In this document: positions 51,486 through 60,262 of the stretch, one piece after another | Layout of the letters: each line of letters begins with the position of its first letter | Position numbering within the stretch: the first letter of the stretch is position 1 | NCBI GenBank assembly: GCA_022510745.1 | Contig: JAFLSY010000002.1 | Coordinates: 186,001 to 250,000 of the forward strand | Direction: 5' to 3' | Source: Lachnospiraceae bacterium | GTDB lineage: Bacteria; Bacillota; Clostridia; Lachnospirales; Lachnospiraceae | DNA: 64,000 nt | The notes under the pieces: model-generated | The model's input: the letters and a program-made list of their open reading frames with translations, nothing else | The model's database searches: none | What the model was told of the DNA's origin: nothing | Made by a program: the position numbers and the translations under genes

Positions 51486-52073
51486 TTAAAGAGTACCCTT
51501 GGTGCTGAGTACATCCATAATCCGTGCATCCATGGAGGAAGCATCATCCAGCGCTTTTGCAAAAGCCTTGAACATCGCCTCAGCCATATGATGATTATTG
51601 AGGCCGGAAAGCATTTTTATATGCAGATTCATAGCGCTGCTATAGGACACCGCATAGAAGAATTCCCGGATAAGCTCCGTATCCAGATCTCCCAGCCGTT
51701 CCGTTGTAAAATCACATTCATAATGAAAATAAGGGCGTCCGCAAAGATCCATCACACAATAACATAATGCGTCATCCATAGGAAGAATAAAGGAACCGTA
51801 GCGTTTAATCCCTTTCTTATCTCCCAGCGCCTCTTTGATAGCGGTTCCCAATACAATCCCGACATCTTCCACCGTATGGTGTTTATCCACATCCAAATCC
51901 CCTTTTGCGTTACAGGTCAGGTCAAAGAAGCCGTGTCGGGAAAAGCCTTCCAGCATATGGTTAAAGAATCCGATGCCCGTTTCTACCTGATAGATTCCGA
52001 TACCATCCAGATTCAGACTTAAACTGATATCCGTTTCATTGGTTATACGATGTATTTCACTGTTGCGTACCAT
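51486..52073 (-). CDS. hisB: Imidazoleglycerol-phosphate dehydratase HisB
   Basis: Step 7 of histidine synthesis. The 195-residue monofunctional enzyme has the two metal-binding histidine clusters HHTVEDVGIVLG and LNNHHMAEAMFKAFA. ATG 52073 follows AAAGGAG; the frame extends into hisD. Starts one base before the hisD stop. Confidence 0.97.
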   Translation of the reverse strand: MVRNSEIHRITNETDISLSLNLDGIGIYQVETGIGFFNHMLEGFSRHGFFDLTCNAKGDLDVDKHHTVEDVGIVLGTAIKEALGDKKGIKRYGSFILPMDDALCYCVMDLCGRPYFHYECDFTTERLGDLDTELIREFFYAVSYSSAMNLHIKMLSGLNNHHMAEAMFKAFAKALDDASSMDARIMDVLSTKGTL

Positions 52074-52074
52074 A

Positions 52075-53370
52075 TTAACTCCTTTCAAATCTTACTTTAA
52101 TGGAATTTGCATGTGCGGTCAGCCCTTCGCTCTCCGCAAAGACTTCAATATCTTTATGAACTTTTAAAAGTGCCTCTTTAGAATAAGATATAATGCTGGT
52201 TTTCTTCATAAAATCATCTACATTCAAGGGGGAGAAAAACTTGGCCGTACCGTTGGTGGGCAGAATATGATTAGGCCCCGCAAAATAATCTCCCAAAGGT
52301 TCAGAGGAATACTCTCCCAAGAAGATTGCACCTGCATTTTGTATCTTTGTCATAACTTCAAAAGGATTTTTCATCAGGATTTCCAGATGCTCGGAAGCTA
52401 TTTCATTGGCGGCCTCCACGGCATCGGAAAGTGTTTCCGCAACCAGAATATAACCATAATTCTCCAGGGATTTTGTCATGATTTCCTTTCGGGAAAGCAC
52501 CTGTAAAAAAATATCCACTTCTGCGGATACCTGTTCTGCCAGTTCATGGGATGTGGTTATTAAGATCGCACTGGCCAGTTCATCATGTTCCGCCTGTGAA
52601 AGCAAATCCGCCGCCACATAGCGGGGATTGGCTGTCTCATCGGCCAGTACCAGAATTTCACTGGGTCCTGCCACAGAATCGATGCTCACATGTCCGTACA
52701 CCGCCTTTTTAGCCAACGCGACAAATATATTGCCCGGACCGGTAATTTTATCTACCTTAGGAATGGATGCCGTGCCAAATGCCATGGCTGCAATTGCCTG
52801 TGCACCTCCCACCTTAAAAATCATATCCGCTCCTGCAATATCCGCTGCCACCAGCGTGCCGGGATTTACTTTGCCTTCACTGTTGCAGGGCGTTGTCATA
52901 ATAATCTGTTTCACACCGGCTACCTTAGCCGGGATAATATTCATTAAAACGCTGCTGGGATAGGCTGCTTTTCCTCCCGGAACATAGACGCCCGCTCTTG
53001 CAATGGGTGTCATACGCTGGCCTAAAATACTGCCGTCAGGTCTTATGTCCATCCAGCTGTTTCTCAATTGTTTCTCATGAAAAGCCCGGATATTCTCTGC
53101 GGATTTTCTGTATACATCAATCAATGAGGACTCTATTATACCATATGCCTCTTCTATTTCTGCCCGGGTAACTCTTATGTTATCTGCGTTTTGACTAAAT
53201 TGGTCAAACTTCTTTGTGTACGCAAAAATTGCGTCATCCCCCTGCGTCTTTACCTTTTCAATGATTTCCGCAACCGTCTTTTCATAGCTGCCGTAATTGG
53301 AGGGACTTCTCTTTAGTAAATCCTTTAAAATATTATTTTTTGTATCTTCGGTTAATTTTATGATTCTCAT
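52075..53370 (-). CDS. hisD: Histidinol dehydrogenase HisD
   Basis: Catalyses the last two oxidation steps from histidinol to histidine with NAD and zinc. The 431 residues contain GPGNIFVALAKKAVYG, SQAEHDE (zinc and substrate site) and EHLEIL/GPNHILPT near the end. Full length; AAAGGCAG precedes the ATG. Confidence 0.97.
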   Translation of the reverse strand: MRIIKLTEDTKNNILKDLLKRSPSNYGSYEKTVAEIIEKVKTQGDDAIFAYTKKFDQFSQNADNIRVTRAEIEEAYGIIESSLIDVYRKSAENIRAFHEKQLRNSWMDIRPDGSILGQRMTPIARAGVYVPGGKAAYPSSVLMNIIPAKVAGVKQIIMTTPCNSEGKVNPGTLVAADIAGADMIFKVGGAQAIAAMAFGTASIPKVDKITGPGNIFVALAKKAVYGHVSIDSVAGPSEILVLADETANPRYVAADLLSQAEHDELASAILITTSHELAEQVSAEVDIFLQVLSRKEIMTKSLENYGYILVAETLSDAVEAANEIASEHLEILMKNPFEVMTKIQNAGAIFLGEYSSEPLGDYFAGPNHILPTNGTAKFFSPLNVDDFMKKTSIISYSKEALLKVHKDIEVFAESEGLTAHANSIKVRFERS

Positions 53371-53393
53371 AAGCTGCCTTTCTTTTTGATAGT

Positions 53394-54050
53394 TTAAGCT
53401 TTGTCCGCCAAAATGGACCTTAAATCCGACAATAATTTGCCTATGCGCTCTTTTTCCATCTGCATGCTGACCTGATTGACGATCAGACGGGCGGACAGGG
53501 GACAGATTTCTTCCAATACCTGAAGTCCGTTTTCCTTTAAGGTAGAACCTGTTTCTACAATGTCAACAATCACATCGGAGAGTTCTACAAGCGGTCCTAA
53601 TTCCACGGAGCCGTTCAGTTTGATAATATCTACGGTCTGGTGCTTTTTATTGTAAAAATAATCTTTTGCTATATTGGGATACTTGCTTGCCACCCGAATG
53701 CGCTCATGATGCTGTAAAAGTTCTCTTGCGCTCTCTGGTCCGCACACGCACATTCTGCATGTTCCAAAACCCAGATCCAGCACTTCATAGACTCTTCTAT
53801 TTTCCTCTAAAATGGTATCCTTTCCTACCACCCCGATATCCGCAGCGCCATACTCCACATAAGTGGGAACATCCGGGCCTTTGGATAAGAAAAATCTCAT
53901 TTTCAGTTCTTCATTGACAAAAATCAGCTTTCTGGAATCCTTGTCCTTCATTTCTTCGCAGGTGATGCCAATCCGCTCAAAGAGCTCCAGCGTTTTATTT
54001 GCCAGTCGTCCCTTTCCCAAAGCAAAGGTTAAATATCTGTCCGTACTCAT
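53394..54050 (-). CDS. hisG: ATP phosphoribosyltransferase catalytic subunit, short form
   Basis: First step of histidine synthesis. At 218 residues it lacks the C-terminal histidine-binding domain, so it is the short HisG that needs HisZ. Motifs: ALGKGRLANKTLELFE and the PRPP loop DIVETGSTLKENGL. It overlaps hisZ by 4 bases. Confidence 0.97.
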   Translation of the reverse strand: MSTDRYLTFALGKGRLANKTLELFERIGITCEEMKDKDSRKLIFVNEELKMRFFLSKGPDVPTYVEYGAADIGVVGKDTILEENRRVYEVLDLGFGTCRMCVCGPESARELLQHHERIRVASKYPNIAKDYFYNKKHQTVDIIKLNGSVELGPLVELSDVIVDIVETGSTLKENGLQVLEEICPLSARLIVNQVSMQMEKERIGKLLSDLRSILADKA

Positions 54051-55168
54051 GCTTTCGGCTCCTTTCTGCGCATTTCCACTGCCATGCCGCTGCTTCTTAA
54101 CATCTGGGCCTTTTTCAAAACCTCGGTATAATCACCATCCGTATAGGTGAGAATCTGCTTTTCTAAAGACAGAGGAATCTGAATCTTCTGTCTGGAAAGC
54201 GCTTCCAAAATATCATCCACGACCGCCACAAAGCCCACTGCAGGCGCTTCCTTTCCAAAATGAGAAAGCAGGGAATCATAACGGCCTCCCTTGGCAATGG
54301 CATCCCCGATACCATGTGTATAAGCTTTGAAAATAATACCGGTGTAATATCGATATTTGCTGAGCATTCCTAAATCAAAAGAAACATATTTTTCATTACC
54401 ATACAGTTTTAATACTCCGTAAAGCCTCTCCAGCCGCGCTATGGCATCCTGCGCACGTTTATTACGGATATTCTTTCCGGCTTCCTTTATTTCTTCGATA
54501 CCGCCAAATAAATTGGTCGTATTTAAAAGCTGGCCGCAATATTCCTGCAAAACGCCTGACTCCTGCAGCAGATTCTCTGCCGCATAATAATTCTTGGCGG
54601 AAATATATTCCCGCAGACTTAACTCCGTATCTTCATCCAGTCCTGCTTCCTCACAGATTCCTTTAAAATACTCGACCTGCCCGATGCTGACTTGAAAATG
54701 ATCAAGCCCGGTATGTAACAGGGATTCAATGACCAAATTGATCATCTCCGCATCGGCTTCCACACTGCCGTCACCGATCAGTTCTCCCCCTATCTGTGTC
54801 ACTTCCTTCAATTTCCCCTGTAAACTGGAAGTATTGATAAAGGTATTGCCCATATAACAACAGCGAACGGGAACCGACTCTTCACAAAAATATTTGGCGG
54901 CACATCTGGCTATAGATGGGGTGAAATCCGGCCTGAGCACCAATGTATTCCCTTCTTTATCAAAAAACTTATATAAATCTTTGGAAGGGGTGGTTCCGAT
55001 TTCTTTAGAAAACACATCAAAATATTCAAAAGTAGGCGTTTGGATATCTTCGTAACCGTAAGAAACCAATTTATTACGAAGACAATCCTCTATAAAAAGC
55101 TTTCTGGCATACTCTTTGCCATAAATATCTCTGACCCCTTCAGGCGTATGTAATAAAATATGATTCAT
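54047..55168 (-). CDS. hisZ: ATP phosphoribosyltransferase regulatory subunit HisZ
   Basis: A histidyl-tRNA synthetase paralogue (373 residues) that forms a hetero-octamer with short HisG and gives feedback control. Class II core motifs are present (TPTFEYFDVF, VLRPDFTPSIARCAA, YYTGIIFKAYTHGIG) but no anticodon domain. It heads the his operon, with a strong promoter 75 bases upstream. Confidence 0.95.
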   Translation of the reverse strand: MNHILLHTPEGVRDIYGKEYARKLFIEDCLRNKLVSYGYEDIQTPTFEYFDVFSKEIGTTPSKDLYKFFDKEGNTLVLRPDFTPSIARCAAKYFCEESVPVRCCYMGNTFINTSSLQGKLKEVTQIGGELIGDGSVEADAEMINLVIESLLHTGLDHFQVSIGQVEYFKGICEEAGLDEDTELSLREYISAKNYYAAENLLQESGVLQEYCGQLLNTTNLFGGIEEIKEAGKNIRNKRAQDAIARLERLYGVLKLYGNEKYVSFDLGMLSKYRYYTGIIFKAYTHGIGDAIAKGGRYDSLLSHFGKEAPAVGFVAVVDDILEALSRQKIQIPLSLEKQILTYTDGDYTEVLKKAQMLRSSGMAVEMRRKEPKA

Positions 55169-55213
55169 TTTCTTTTATTCCTTTCGCACTTTATCAATTT
55201 AACGTGCTACCAT

Positions 55214-55229
55214 ATTAGCAAATTAGCAA
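55214..55229. repeat. Tandem 8-bp repeat in the his leader
   Basis: ATTAGCAA occurs twice head to tail, in the short leader between the promoter and hisZ. Could be an operator half-site pair or slippage product. Confidence 0.5.
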
Positions 55230-55243
55230 GTAAAATTATATGT

Positions 55244-55272
55244 AGTATACTGAACCTTTGGAAGTTTGTCAA
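55244..55272 (-). promoter_or_regulatory. Promoter of the histidine operon
   Basis: On the - strand TTGACA (55272-55267), 17-base spacer, TATACT (55249-55244). It begins two bases after the recU stop. The leader of about 70 bases is too short for a T-box. Confidence 0.85.
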
Positions 55273-55274
55273 GC

Positions 55275-55808
55275 CTATTCCCTATCCTCTAAATCCTTTT
55301 TCATAATTTCCAGATACGGAACAAGCACACCGCTCTTTTTAGGAAGCAGATAGTCTGGATTTAACTCCTCGTATCGGAAACTTTTTCTGCCGCCTTCCTG
55401 TGCTCTATCCCAGAAATAACGAAGCATTTCATAGGGCAAATAGTAAAATAAATCCTTTGCGGTATAATAGATCAAAAAGAAAGCAATGCCCCCCTGTTTT
55501 TCAAATTCCTCCATGAATTTCACCTGATGCGCATGAATATTCTGTAGGGAGAAAGTATCCACAGCGCATTCCTTTGCATCAAAACAGACCGGAATTCCCT
55601 GTACTACACCGATATAGTCCACAGTACTCTTCTGCTCAAAATAGGCTAAGGTAATATGCCGATGTTCTTTATCCATTTTTATTGGTGTAATAGGCGTGGG
55701 AATTTTTTGAATCAACGCCAAACCGTTCTCTAAATATTTTTCATTTGTTCTGTTGATCAAATCCTCCAGAGTGGAGCCTCTCAACCCTCTCGATTTCCAG
55801 GTTGCCAT
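55275..55808 (-). CDS. recU: Holliday junction resolvase RecU
   Basis: A 177-residue RecU-type nuclease: RGLRGSTLEDLINRTNEKYLENGLALIQKIPTPITP opening, STVDYIGVVQGIPVCFDAKE catalytic core (metal ligands D, E, K) and the LQNIHAHQVKFMEEF helix. ATG 55808 has a strong AAGGAGG nine bases upstream, inside the preceding gene, giving a 68-base overlap. recU usually lies beside a class A PBP gene in Firmicutes, which is not the case here. Confidence 0.88.
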   Translation of the reverse strand: MATWKSRGLRGSTLEDLINRTNEKYLENGLALIQKIPTPITPIKMDKEHRHITLAYFEQKSTVDYIGVVQGIPVCFDAKECAVDTFSLQNIHAHQVKFMEEFEKQGGIAFFLIYYTAKDLFYYLPYEMLRYFWDRAQEGGRKSFRYEELNPDYLLPKKSGVLVPYLEIMKKDLEDRE

Positions 55809-56814
55809 AAGTTAAAACCTCCTTCATTACTGCCGGAAGCGGTGCTGATATACTTTTTCCGGTCAGATCCGAAAGTGCGGAAAGTATGGGGAATTCCAGA
55901 CGATAAGCGTGTAACAGCTGACTCTGTAGGCCGAATTTCTCCCGATATTTCCTGTTAAAGTCGGAATCTCCGTATTTGGTATCCCCCAATATGGGATGGC
56001 CGATACTGGCTAAATGTGCCCGGATTTGATGGGGTTTACCCGTGATAAGTTCCACCTCTAAAAGAGTAAAGTCCCGCCCCGTTCCTAACGGCATATAGGC
56101 GGTTTGAATAACAGAGGTATCTTTGAGCGCTTTTGTATGAACAGAAACCCGGTTCGTTTGTTCATCTTTTTTTAAATACCCTTCTATCCGTGCAGGCTCC
56201 TTTAATATGCCCTTCACCACGGTAATATAATATTTTTTAATGCTTCTTTCCTGTATCAGGCGGCTTAAGAGCTGACTCCCCCGCAGGGAAATACCGCATA
56301 AAACCAGACCGCTTGTATTGCGGTCTAACCGATTGACAACGGAGGGCTTAAAGGTTCTTAATGATTCCTCTGTAAGTTTTCCCTGCATTAACAGATGCCC
56401 TATCATCCATTCATTCAGAGAAAACTGCTTATTATCCGCTTTCTGGGTCAAAAGCCCCGCAGGTTTATCCGCAATGAGAACATTCTCATCTTGAAACAGA
56501 ATCTCCACACCTTTTACGGTTTCATAAGCTTGTAGATATTCAGTAACTCTGCTGCATATCTTTCCGCCTGCATCGGATGGCGCCATTGCATCCCTGCCGG
56601 TCAATAGGTTGAAGGTATCCTCCGAAAAAAAGAAATCGACAGTATCGCCTACTGTCAAGATTTCCTTTCCTTCCGCCTTTTTATGATTTAAAACAATATT
56701 TTTCTTCCTAAGCATTTTATACAGGAAACCGCTTCCTGCACCGGGCATCAGCTTACGTAAGAATTTATCCAGACGCTGACCAGCCTGATTGCTCTCAATT
56801 TGAAATGACTGCAT
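55741..56814 (-). CDS. RluA-family 23S rRNA pseudouridine synthase (RluC-like)
   Basis: A 357-residue synthase with an N-terminal S4 domain (about 10-65), the catalytic aspartate in VVNRLDRNTSGLVL and the GKPHQIRAHLASIGHPILGDTKYG motif. RluC-like by length and by the short link after S4, but the exact site is unknown. ATG 56814 follows GGAAGGAAC; an in-frame ATG at 56826 and GTG at 56832 are alternatives. The last 68 bases overlap recU. Confidence 0.9.
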   Translation of the reverse strand: MQSFQIESNQAGQRLDKFLRKLMPGAGSGFLYKMLRKKNIVLNHKKAEGKEILTVGDTVDFFFSEDTFNLLTGRDAMAPSDAGGKICSRVTEYLQAYETVKGVEILFQDENVLIADKPAGLLTQKADNKQFSLNEWMIGHLLMQGKLTEESLRTFKPSVVNRLDRNTSGLVLCGISLRGSQLLSRLIQERSIKKYYITVVKGILKEPARIEGYLKKDEQTNRVSVHTKALKDTSVIQTAYMPLGTGRDFTLLEVELITGKPHQIRAHLASIGHPILGDTKYGDSDFNRKYREKFGLQSQLLHAYRLEFPILSALSDLTGKSISAPLPAVMKEVLTYGNLEIERVERLHSGGFDQQNK

Positions 56815-56831
56815 AGTTCCTTCCATCCGCA

Positions 56832-57416
56832 CTATAATGAAACACTCTTTAAGGTACTGCCGATATTCCTGCTTAAAGCCTCATCTTCTGAAAGCTCTTT
56901 CAACTGCTCCAATCTGCCTGTATATTTGTGGATATCTCCAAACAGCTTAATACTCACGTCTTTAAAATTATCTATTTTCAGACAGCCGTCCAGATGTTTT
57001 GCACAGTCGGTTTCCGAAAGCTTCTCATTTGGCATAAAACCGACAATCGTATTGCCGCGGACCACAAGATGGGGAACGGGATATGTTTTCTCTCTGGAGG
57101 TAAATACCAGATCATAGAGACAGTAAAGTTCCTTGGAATGTTCCTCGATCATATCGGCATCTTTATCGTCCAGACTGTGATATCGACTGTAAATAACCGC
57201 TTCTACCAGACTTTTACTGGCCGGCAGACAGCCAAGTACTGCTACGATGGTCAAAAGATTGTTACGGGTTCCGGTAGTAATAACCCCTGCTGCAAACAAG
57301 GAAAGAGAAATCGCAAAATAGATTGCGGTGCGTATCCATTCATATTTTTTCTGACTGTCCAGATAATGTTTTGTACCTTTTACCGTTTCCGTTGTAAATA
57401 GACGTATCAGGCTCAT
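56832..57416 (-). CDS. Unknown protein with two membrane helices
   Basis: A 194-residue protein I do not recognise. Two adjacent hydrophobic helices (about 28-46 and 52-70) form a hairpin; the remaining 120 residues are soluble and mixed alpha/beta, with TSREKTYPVPHLVVRGNTIVGFM. It lies between an HD-GYP gene and a pseudouridine synthase, probably in one transcript. Confidence 0.7.
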   Translation of the reverse strand: MSLIRLFTTETVKGTKHYLDSQKKYEWIRTAIYFAISLSLFAAGVITTGTRNNLLTIVAVLGCLPASKSLVEAVIYSRYHSLDDKDADMIEEHSKELYCLYDLVFTSREKTYPVPHLVVRGNTIVGFMPNEKLSETDCAKHLDGCLKIDNFKDVSIKLFGDIHKYTGRLEQLKELSEDEALSRNIGSTLKSVSL

Positions 57417-57433
57417 AAAAGCCTCCTTTGCCG

Positions 57434-58675
57434 CTATACCGACGCAGGGGCAAAACCGTCCCGCATCATTTCCAGCATATATTCCACAATTGCAGGATCA
57501 AACTGCTTCCCGGCATTCTCTTTTAATTCTTTTTCTATATAGTCCATAGACATGGCTTTTCTATAACATCTGGCGCTGCTCATGGCATCAAAGGAATCCG
57601 CGACACAGATAATACGGGCTACCAAAGGAATATCCACACCTTTTAATCCGGCAGCATAACCGCTTCCGTCGAACCTCTCATGATGATACAGAGCACCGTC
57701 CACTATATTGGAAATGGAAGAAAAATCTTTTAGAATTTCTCCACCGATAGTGACATGCTGTTTTATCACATTGCGCTCGTCAGCTGTCAAAGCCCCCGGC
57801 TTTGTCAGAATATTATCTGTAATTCCTATCTTCCCAATATCATGAAGCAAGGCAATATAATAGACATTCTGCACATCGTCCGCCGACATGCCCATGCGTC
57901 TTGCGATTTCTCTGGAATATAAGGATACCCGCAGAGAATGACCTTTCGTATATTCATCCTTTGCATCAATAATATTCGCAAAGGTCTGCAGGGACTGATT
58001 GATGATGTGCTGGTCTTGTATTTCGCGCTGTTTATACTTACGCAGACGGAAATAAGTGATCACAGACACCAAATCAGCTAGCAGTACTACCACCAGATAA
58101 AGAAGTAAAATCCAAAACAGCGGATGTTCCCAGAGTTTTGTTTCCCGATAAAATTCTATGGTGCACTCCGAAAAATGAAAACTATCAACATGAGTCATCA
58201 TAATAAAACCGAAGGTAATATTTTTTCCGGCTTCAATCGTGCTGTTATAATCCAGTGGATGTATAGTCAGCGTATCATCTACAAAATTAAAGGTTCCGCT
58301 CCAGTAACTGTCCAGTACGCAGCTAGGAGGGGTAATTAAGCTCATGCGCCAATTTTCCAAATTTTTGCTTGAATGATTGGTAAAAGTAATATCATACTGT
58401 GTACCGTAAACATTATTCCTCTCATCTTCCAACCACATCTTAGTAAGCGTGACATCAAATACAAAATTGGAATTGTTGACACGCTGTGCATCCGGCTCCT
58501 GCACTTCTGCTAAGACAAGTAAATCCCTGCCTTCTTCGTTCACATTGGGACAGACCGCATACAAAATTTGGGCAGACTGATACTTTAAGAAGGAAGCAAG
58601 TCCGAAAAGAAGTATGCCAACCAATAAAAATGATATTAGATTAAAGATAAACCAGCCCTTTTTACGAAAAAGCAT
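57434..58675 (-). CDS. HD-GYP phosphodiesterase with an outer carbohydrate-binding-like domain
   Basis: A 413-residue protein: membrane helix (about 10-30), an outer beta domain (about 70-180), a second helix (about 186-207) and a cytoplasmic HD-GYP domain (about 225-400). HD-GYP domains hydrolyse cyclic dinucleotides, mainly c-di-GMP. The metal core is present (GHSLRVSLYS, HDIGKIG at 278-284, HHERFDGSGY at 331-340), although the GYP triplet reads GYA. The outer part (TFTNHSSKNLENWRMSLITP, YWSGTFNF, IEAGKNITFGF) resembles family 2 carbohydrate-binding modules, suggesting sensing of a glycan (inference). It has its own promoter. Confidence 0.82.
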   Translation of the reverse strand: MLFRKKGWFIFNLISFLLVGILLFGLASFLKYQSAQILYAVCPNVNEEGRDLLVLAEVQEPDAQRVNNSNFVFDVTLTKMWLEDERNNVYGTQYDITFTNHSSKNLENWRMSLITPPSCVLDSYWSGTFNFVDDTLTIHPLDYNSTIEAGKNITFGFIMMTHVDSFHFSECTIEFYRETKLWEHPLFWILLLYLVVVLLADLVSVITYFRLRKYKQREIQDQHIINQSLQTFANIIDAKDEYTKGHSLRVSLYSREIARRMGMSADDVQNVYYIALLHDIGKIGITDNILTKPGALTADERNVIKQHVTIGGEILKDFSSISNIVDGALYHHERFDGSGYAAGLKGVDIPLVARIICVADSFDAMSSARCYRKAMSMDYIEKELKENAGKQFDPAIVEYMLEMMRDGFAPASV

Positions 58676-58725
58676 GATATTCTCCTTTTATCTGTAATAA
58701 TCCGTACACATGAACATTCATCAGT

Positions 58726-58754
58726 ATTATACTGTACTTTATCGAAAAAAGCAA
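58726..58754 (-). promoter_or_regulatory. Promoter of the HD-GYP gene
   Basis: On the - strand TTGCTT (58754-58749), 17-base spacer, TATAAT (58731-58726), 51 bases before the start. Probably drives the run from HD-GYP to recU. Confidence 0.75.
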
Positions 58755-58762
58755 TTACTACG

Positions 58763-59536
58763 CTATTTCAGACAGGATGCTAACCTAAGCAGCAATTCCT
58801 GAGGAAGAAATTTGCTCGCTGCAAGAAAAGCTTTCATGGGAAGTCCCGGTACTGTCATGGATTTTCTTAGGTAGGAAGCCCGCAGTGCATCGGATACACA
58901 TTTTTCCGTATCGATCATGATCAGATTTTTGTATGCAGGCATCCTGCCATACTGCTCTGCTCTTTGGAAGAATTCTGTATTTACGGGGCCTGGGCAGACT
59001 GCAGTTACAAAAATCCCATAAGGGGCCAGCTCTCCGTTTAAAGCTCTGGAAAAGCTGAGTACAAAAGATTTGCTGGCGGCATAGACGGCAAAACCCGGCT
59101 GTGGCAAAAAAGCCGCGCCGGAAGCCAACTGAATAATCCGGCTGCCCTTTGCCATATAGGGCAGGACAAGATAGGTCATCTTTGTCAGTCCCTCACAATT
59201 GACTAACAGCATTTCCAGCTGTTCCTCCAACGAAAGCTCCATAAAATCCCCTATCAGTCCAAAACCTGCGGCATTGATGAGCATTCTCACTACTCCTCCC
59301 GATTCCGCAAGCAATTTTTCAAAATCATCCATAGCATACTCGTCCGCAACGTCCATCACGATCAGTCTGGTGGTATGTTCCATGACCCGGGCCACTTCTT
59401 CTAAACGTTCCTTCCTGCGTGCGACCAGCCAGATTTCATCCACATTGGGAAAAGCGGTATCCACTTGCAGAGCAAATTCCTGTCCGATTCCGGAACTGGC
59501 TCCCGTGATAATGATGATATTTTTTCTCTTCTTCAT
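58763..59536 (-). CDS. Short-chain dehydrogenase/reductase
   Basis: A 257-residue classical SDR with TGASSGIGQEFA (cofactor loop), NAAGFG, a catalytic tyrosine/lysine pair in YAASKSF and the PGPVNTEFF segment. The arginines after the first sheet (VARRKERLEEVA) favour NADP. Substrate unknown. ATG 59536 follows AAAGGA; the frame extends to 59560. A hydrophobic C-terminus suggests membrane contact. Last gene of the - strand run from the RsuA-like gene. Confidence 0.88.
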   Translation of the reverse strand: MKKRKNIIIITGASSGIGQEFALQVDTAFPNVDEIWLVARRKERLEEVARVMEHTTRLIVMDVADEYAMDDFEKLLAESGGVVRMLINAAGFGLIGDFMELSLEEQLEMLLVNCEGLTKMTYLVLPYMAKGSRIIQLASGAAFLPQPGFAVYAASKSFVLSFSRALNGELAPYGIFVTAVCPGPVNTEFFQRAEQYGRMPAYKNLIMIDTEKCVSDALRASYLRKSMTVPGLPMKAFLAASKFLPQELLLRLASCLK

Positions 59537-59587
59537 GCAAATCCTTTCTTTCCGACTCATATTTTAAGAGCGGACATATTCAAAAAT

Positions 59588-60262
59588 TTATATTAATTCT
59601 AAATATGTATCAATAAAATAATCTGCCATTGCGGCTTTTCTTTCACGAACATCTTCCGAATAGGCATCAGCCACCGCACATACTTTCATTCCGGCAGCCT
59701 TTCCCGCTTCTATTCCGGGTAATATATCTTCAAAAACCAGACATTCTGAAGGCGGTATCTGCAGTTTTGCGGCCACCGCTAAGTAAATATCCGGCGAAGG
59801 TTTTCCCTTTTCTACCTCACAGGCCGTCATAATACAGTCCATATAATCATAGAGGGAAAGAGCCTGCGCCGCTATCTCCACCAGTTCTCTGGAATTGCTG
59901 GTGGCCACTCCCAGTTTCATATTCTGATTCTTGCAGACTTTTAAAAAGTCCTGTACTCCCTCTTTGAAAAAAACTTCATGCCGGTATTTGTAAGCAGTCA
60001 TGGCATTCCAGTCAGCCTTAATGGTCTCAATACTGTCAGGAAGTGAAAACCTTTTCTTAAAATAGACTGCTGTTTCGGAAAAGCTCATACCCTCAATTTC
60101 CTCTTGCAGCTTTTCGGGCAGGGAAATTCCAAAACGCCCCAGATACTCTATATCGATCTGCCGCCACATCCACATGGAATCCACAAGTGTTCCGTCCAAG
60201 TCGAATAAGATTCCCTTAAATTCCTGCAGTTTTTTCTTCAGCGGATTCTCTTTTGGCATCAT
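59588..60262 (-). CDS. HAD-superfamily phosphatase/phosphomutase-like
   Basis: A 224-residue HAD subfamily IA protein: nucleophile motif FDLDGTLVDS, GVATSNS (motif II) and FEDILPGIEAGKAAGM (motif IV), with a helical cap about 35-95. It resembles beta-phosphoglucomutase and related sugar-phosphate phosphatases. ATG 60262 has AAAGGAG seven bases upstream; 60268 is too close to it. It overlaps the RsuA-like gene by 47 bases. Confidence 0.88.
   Translation of the reverse strand: MMPKENPLKKKLQEFKGILFDLDGTLVDSMWMWRQIDIEYLGRFGISLPEKLQEEIEGMSFSETAVYFKKRFSLPDSIETIKADWNAMTAYKYRHEVFFKEGVQDFLKVCKNQNMKLGVATSNSRELVEIAAQALSLYDYMDCIMTACEVEKGKPSPDIYLAVAAKLQIPPSECLVFEDILPGIEAGKAAGMKVCAVADAYSEDVRERKAAMADYFIDTYLELI

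Noticed and set aside
55169..55243. T-box riboswitch before the his operon
   Set aside because: The leader is about 70 bases, with no room for the T-box stems and no terminator/antiterminator pair.
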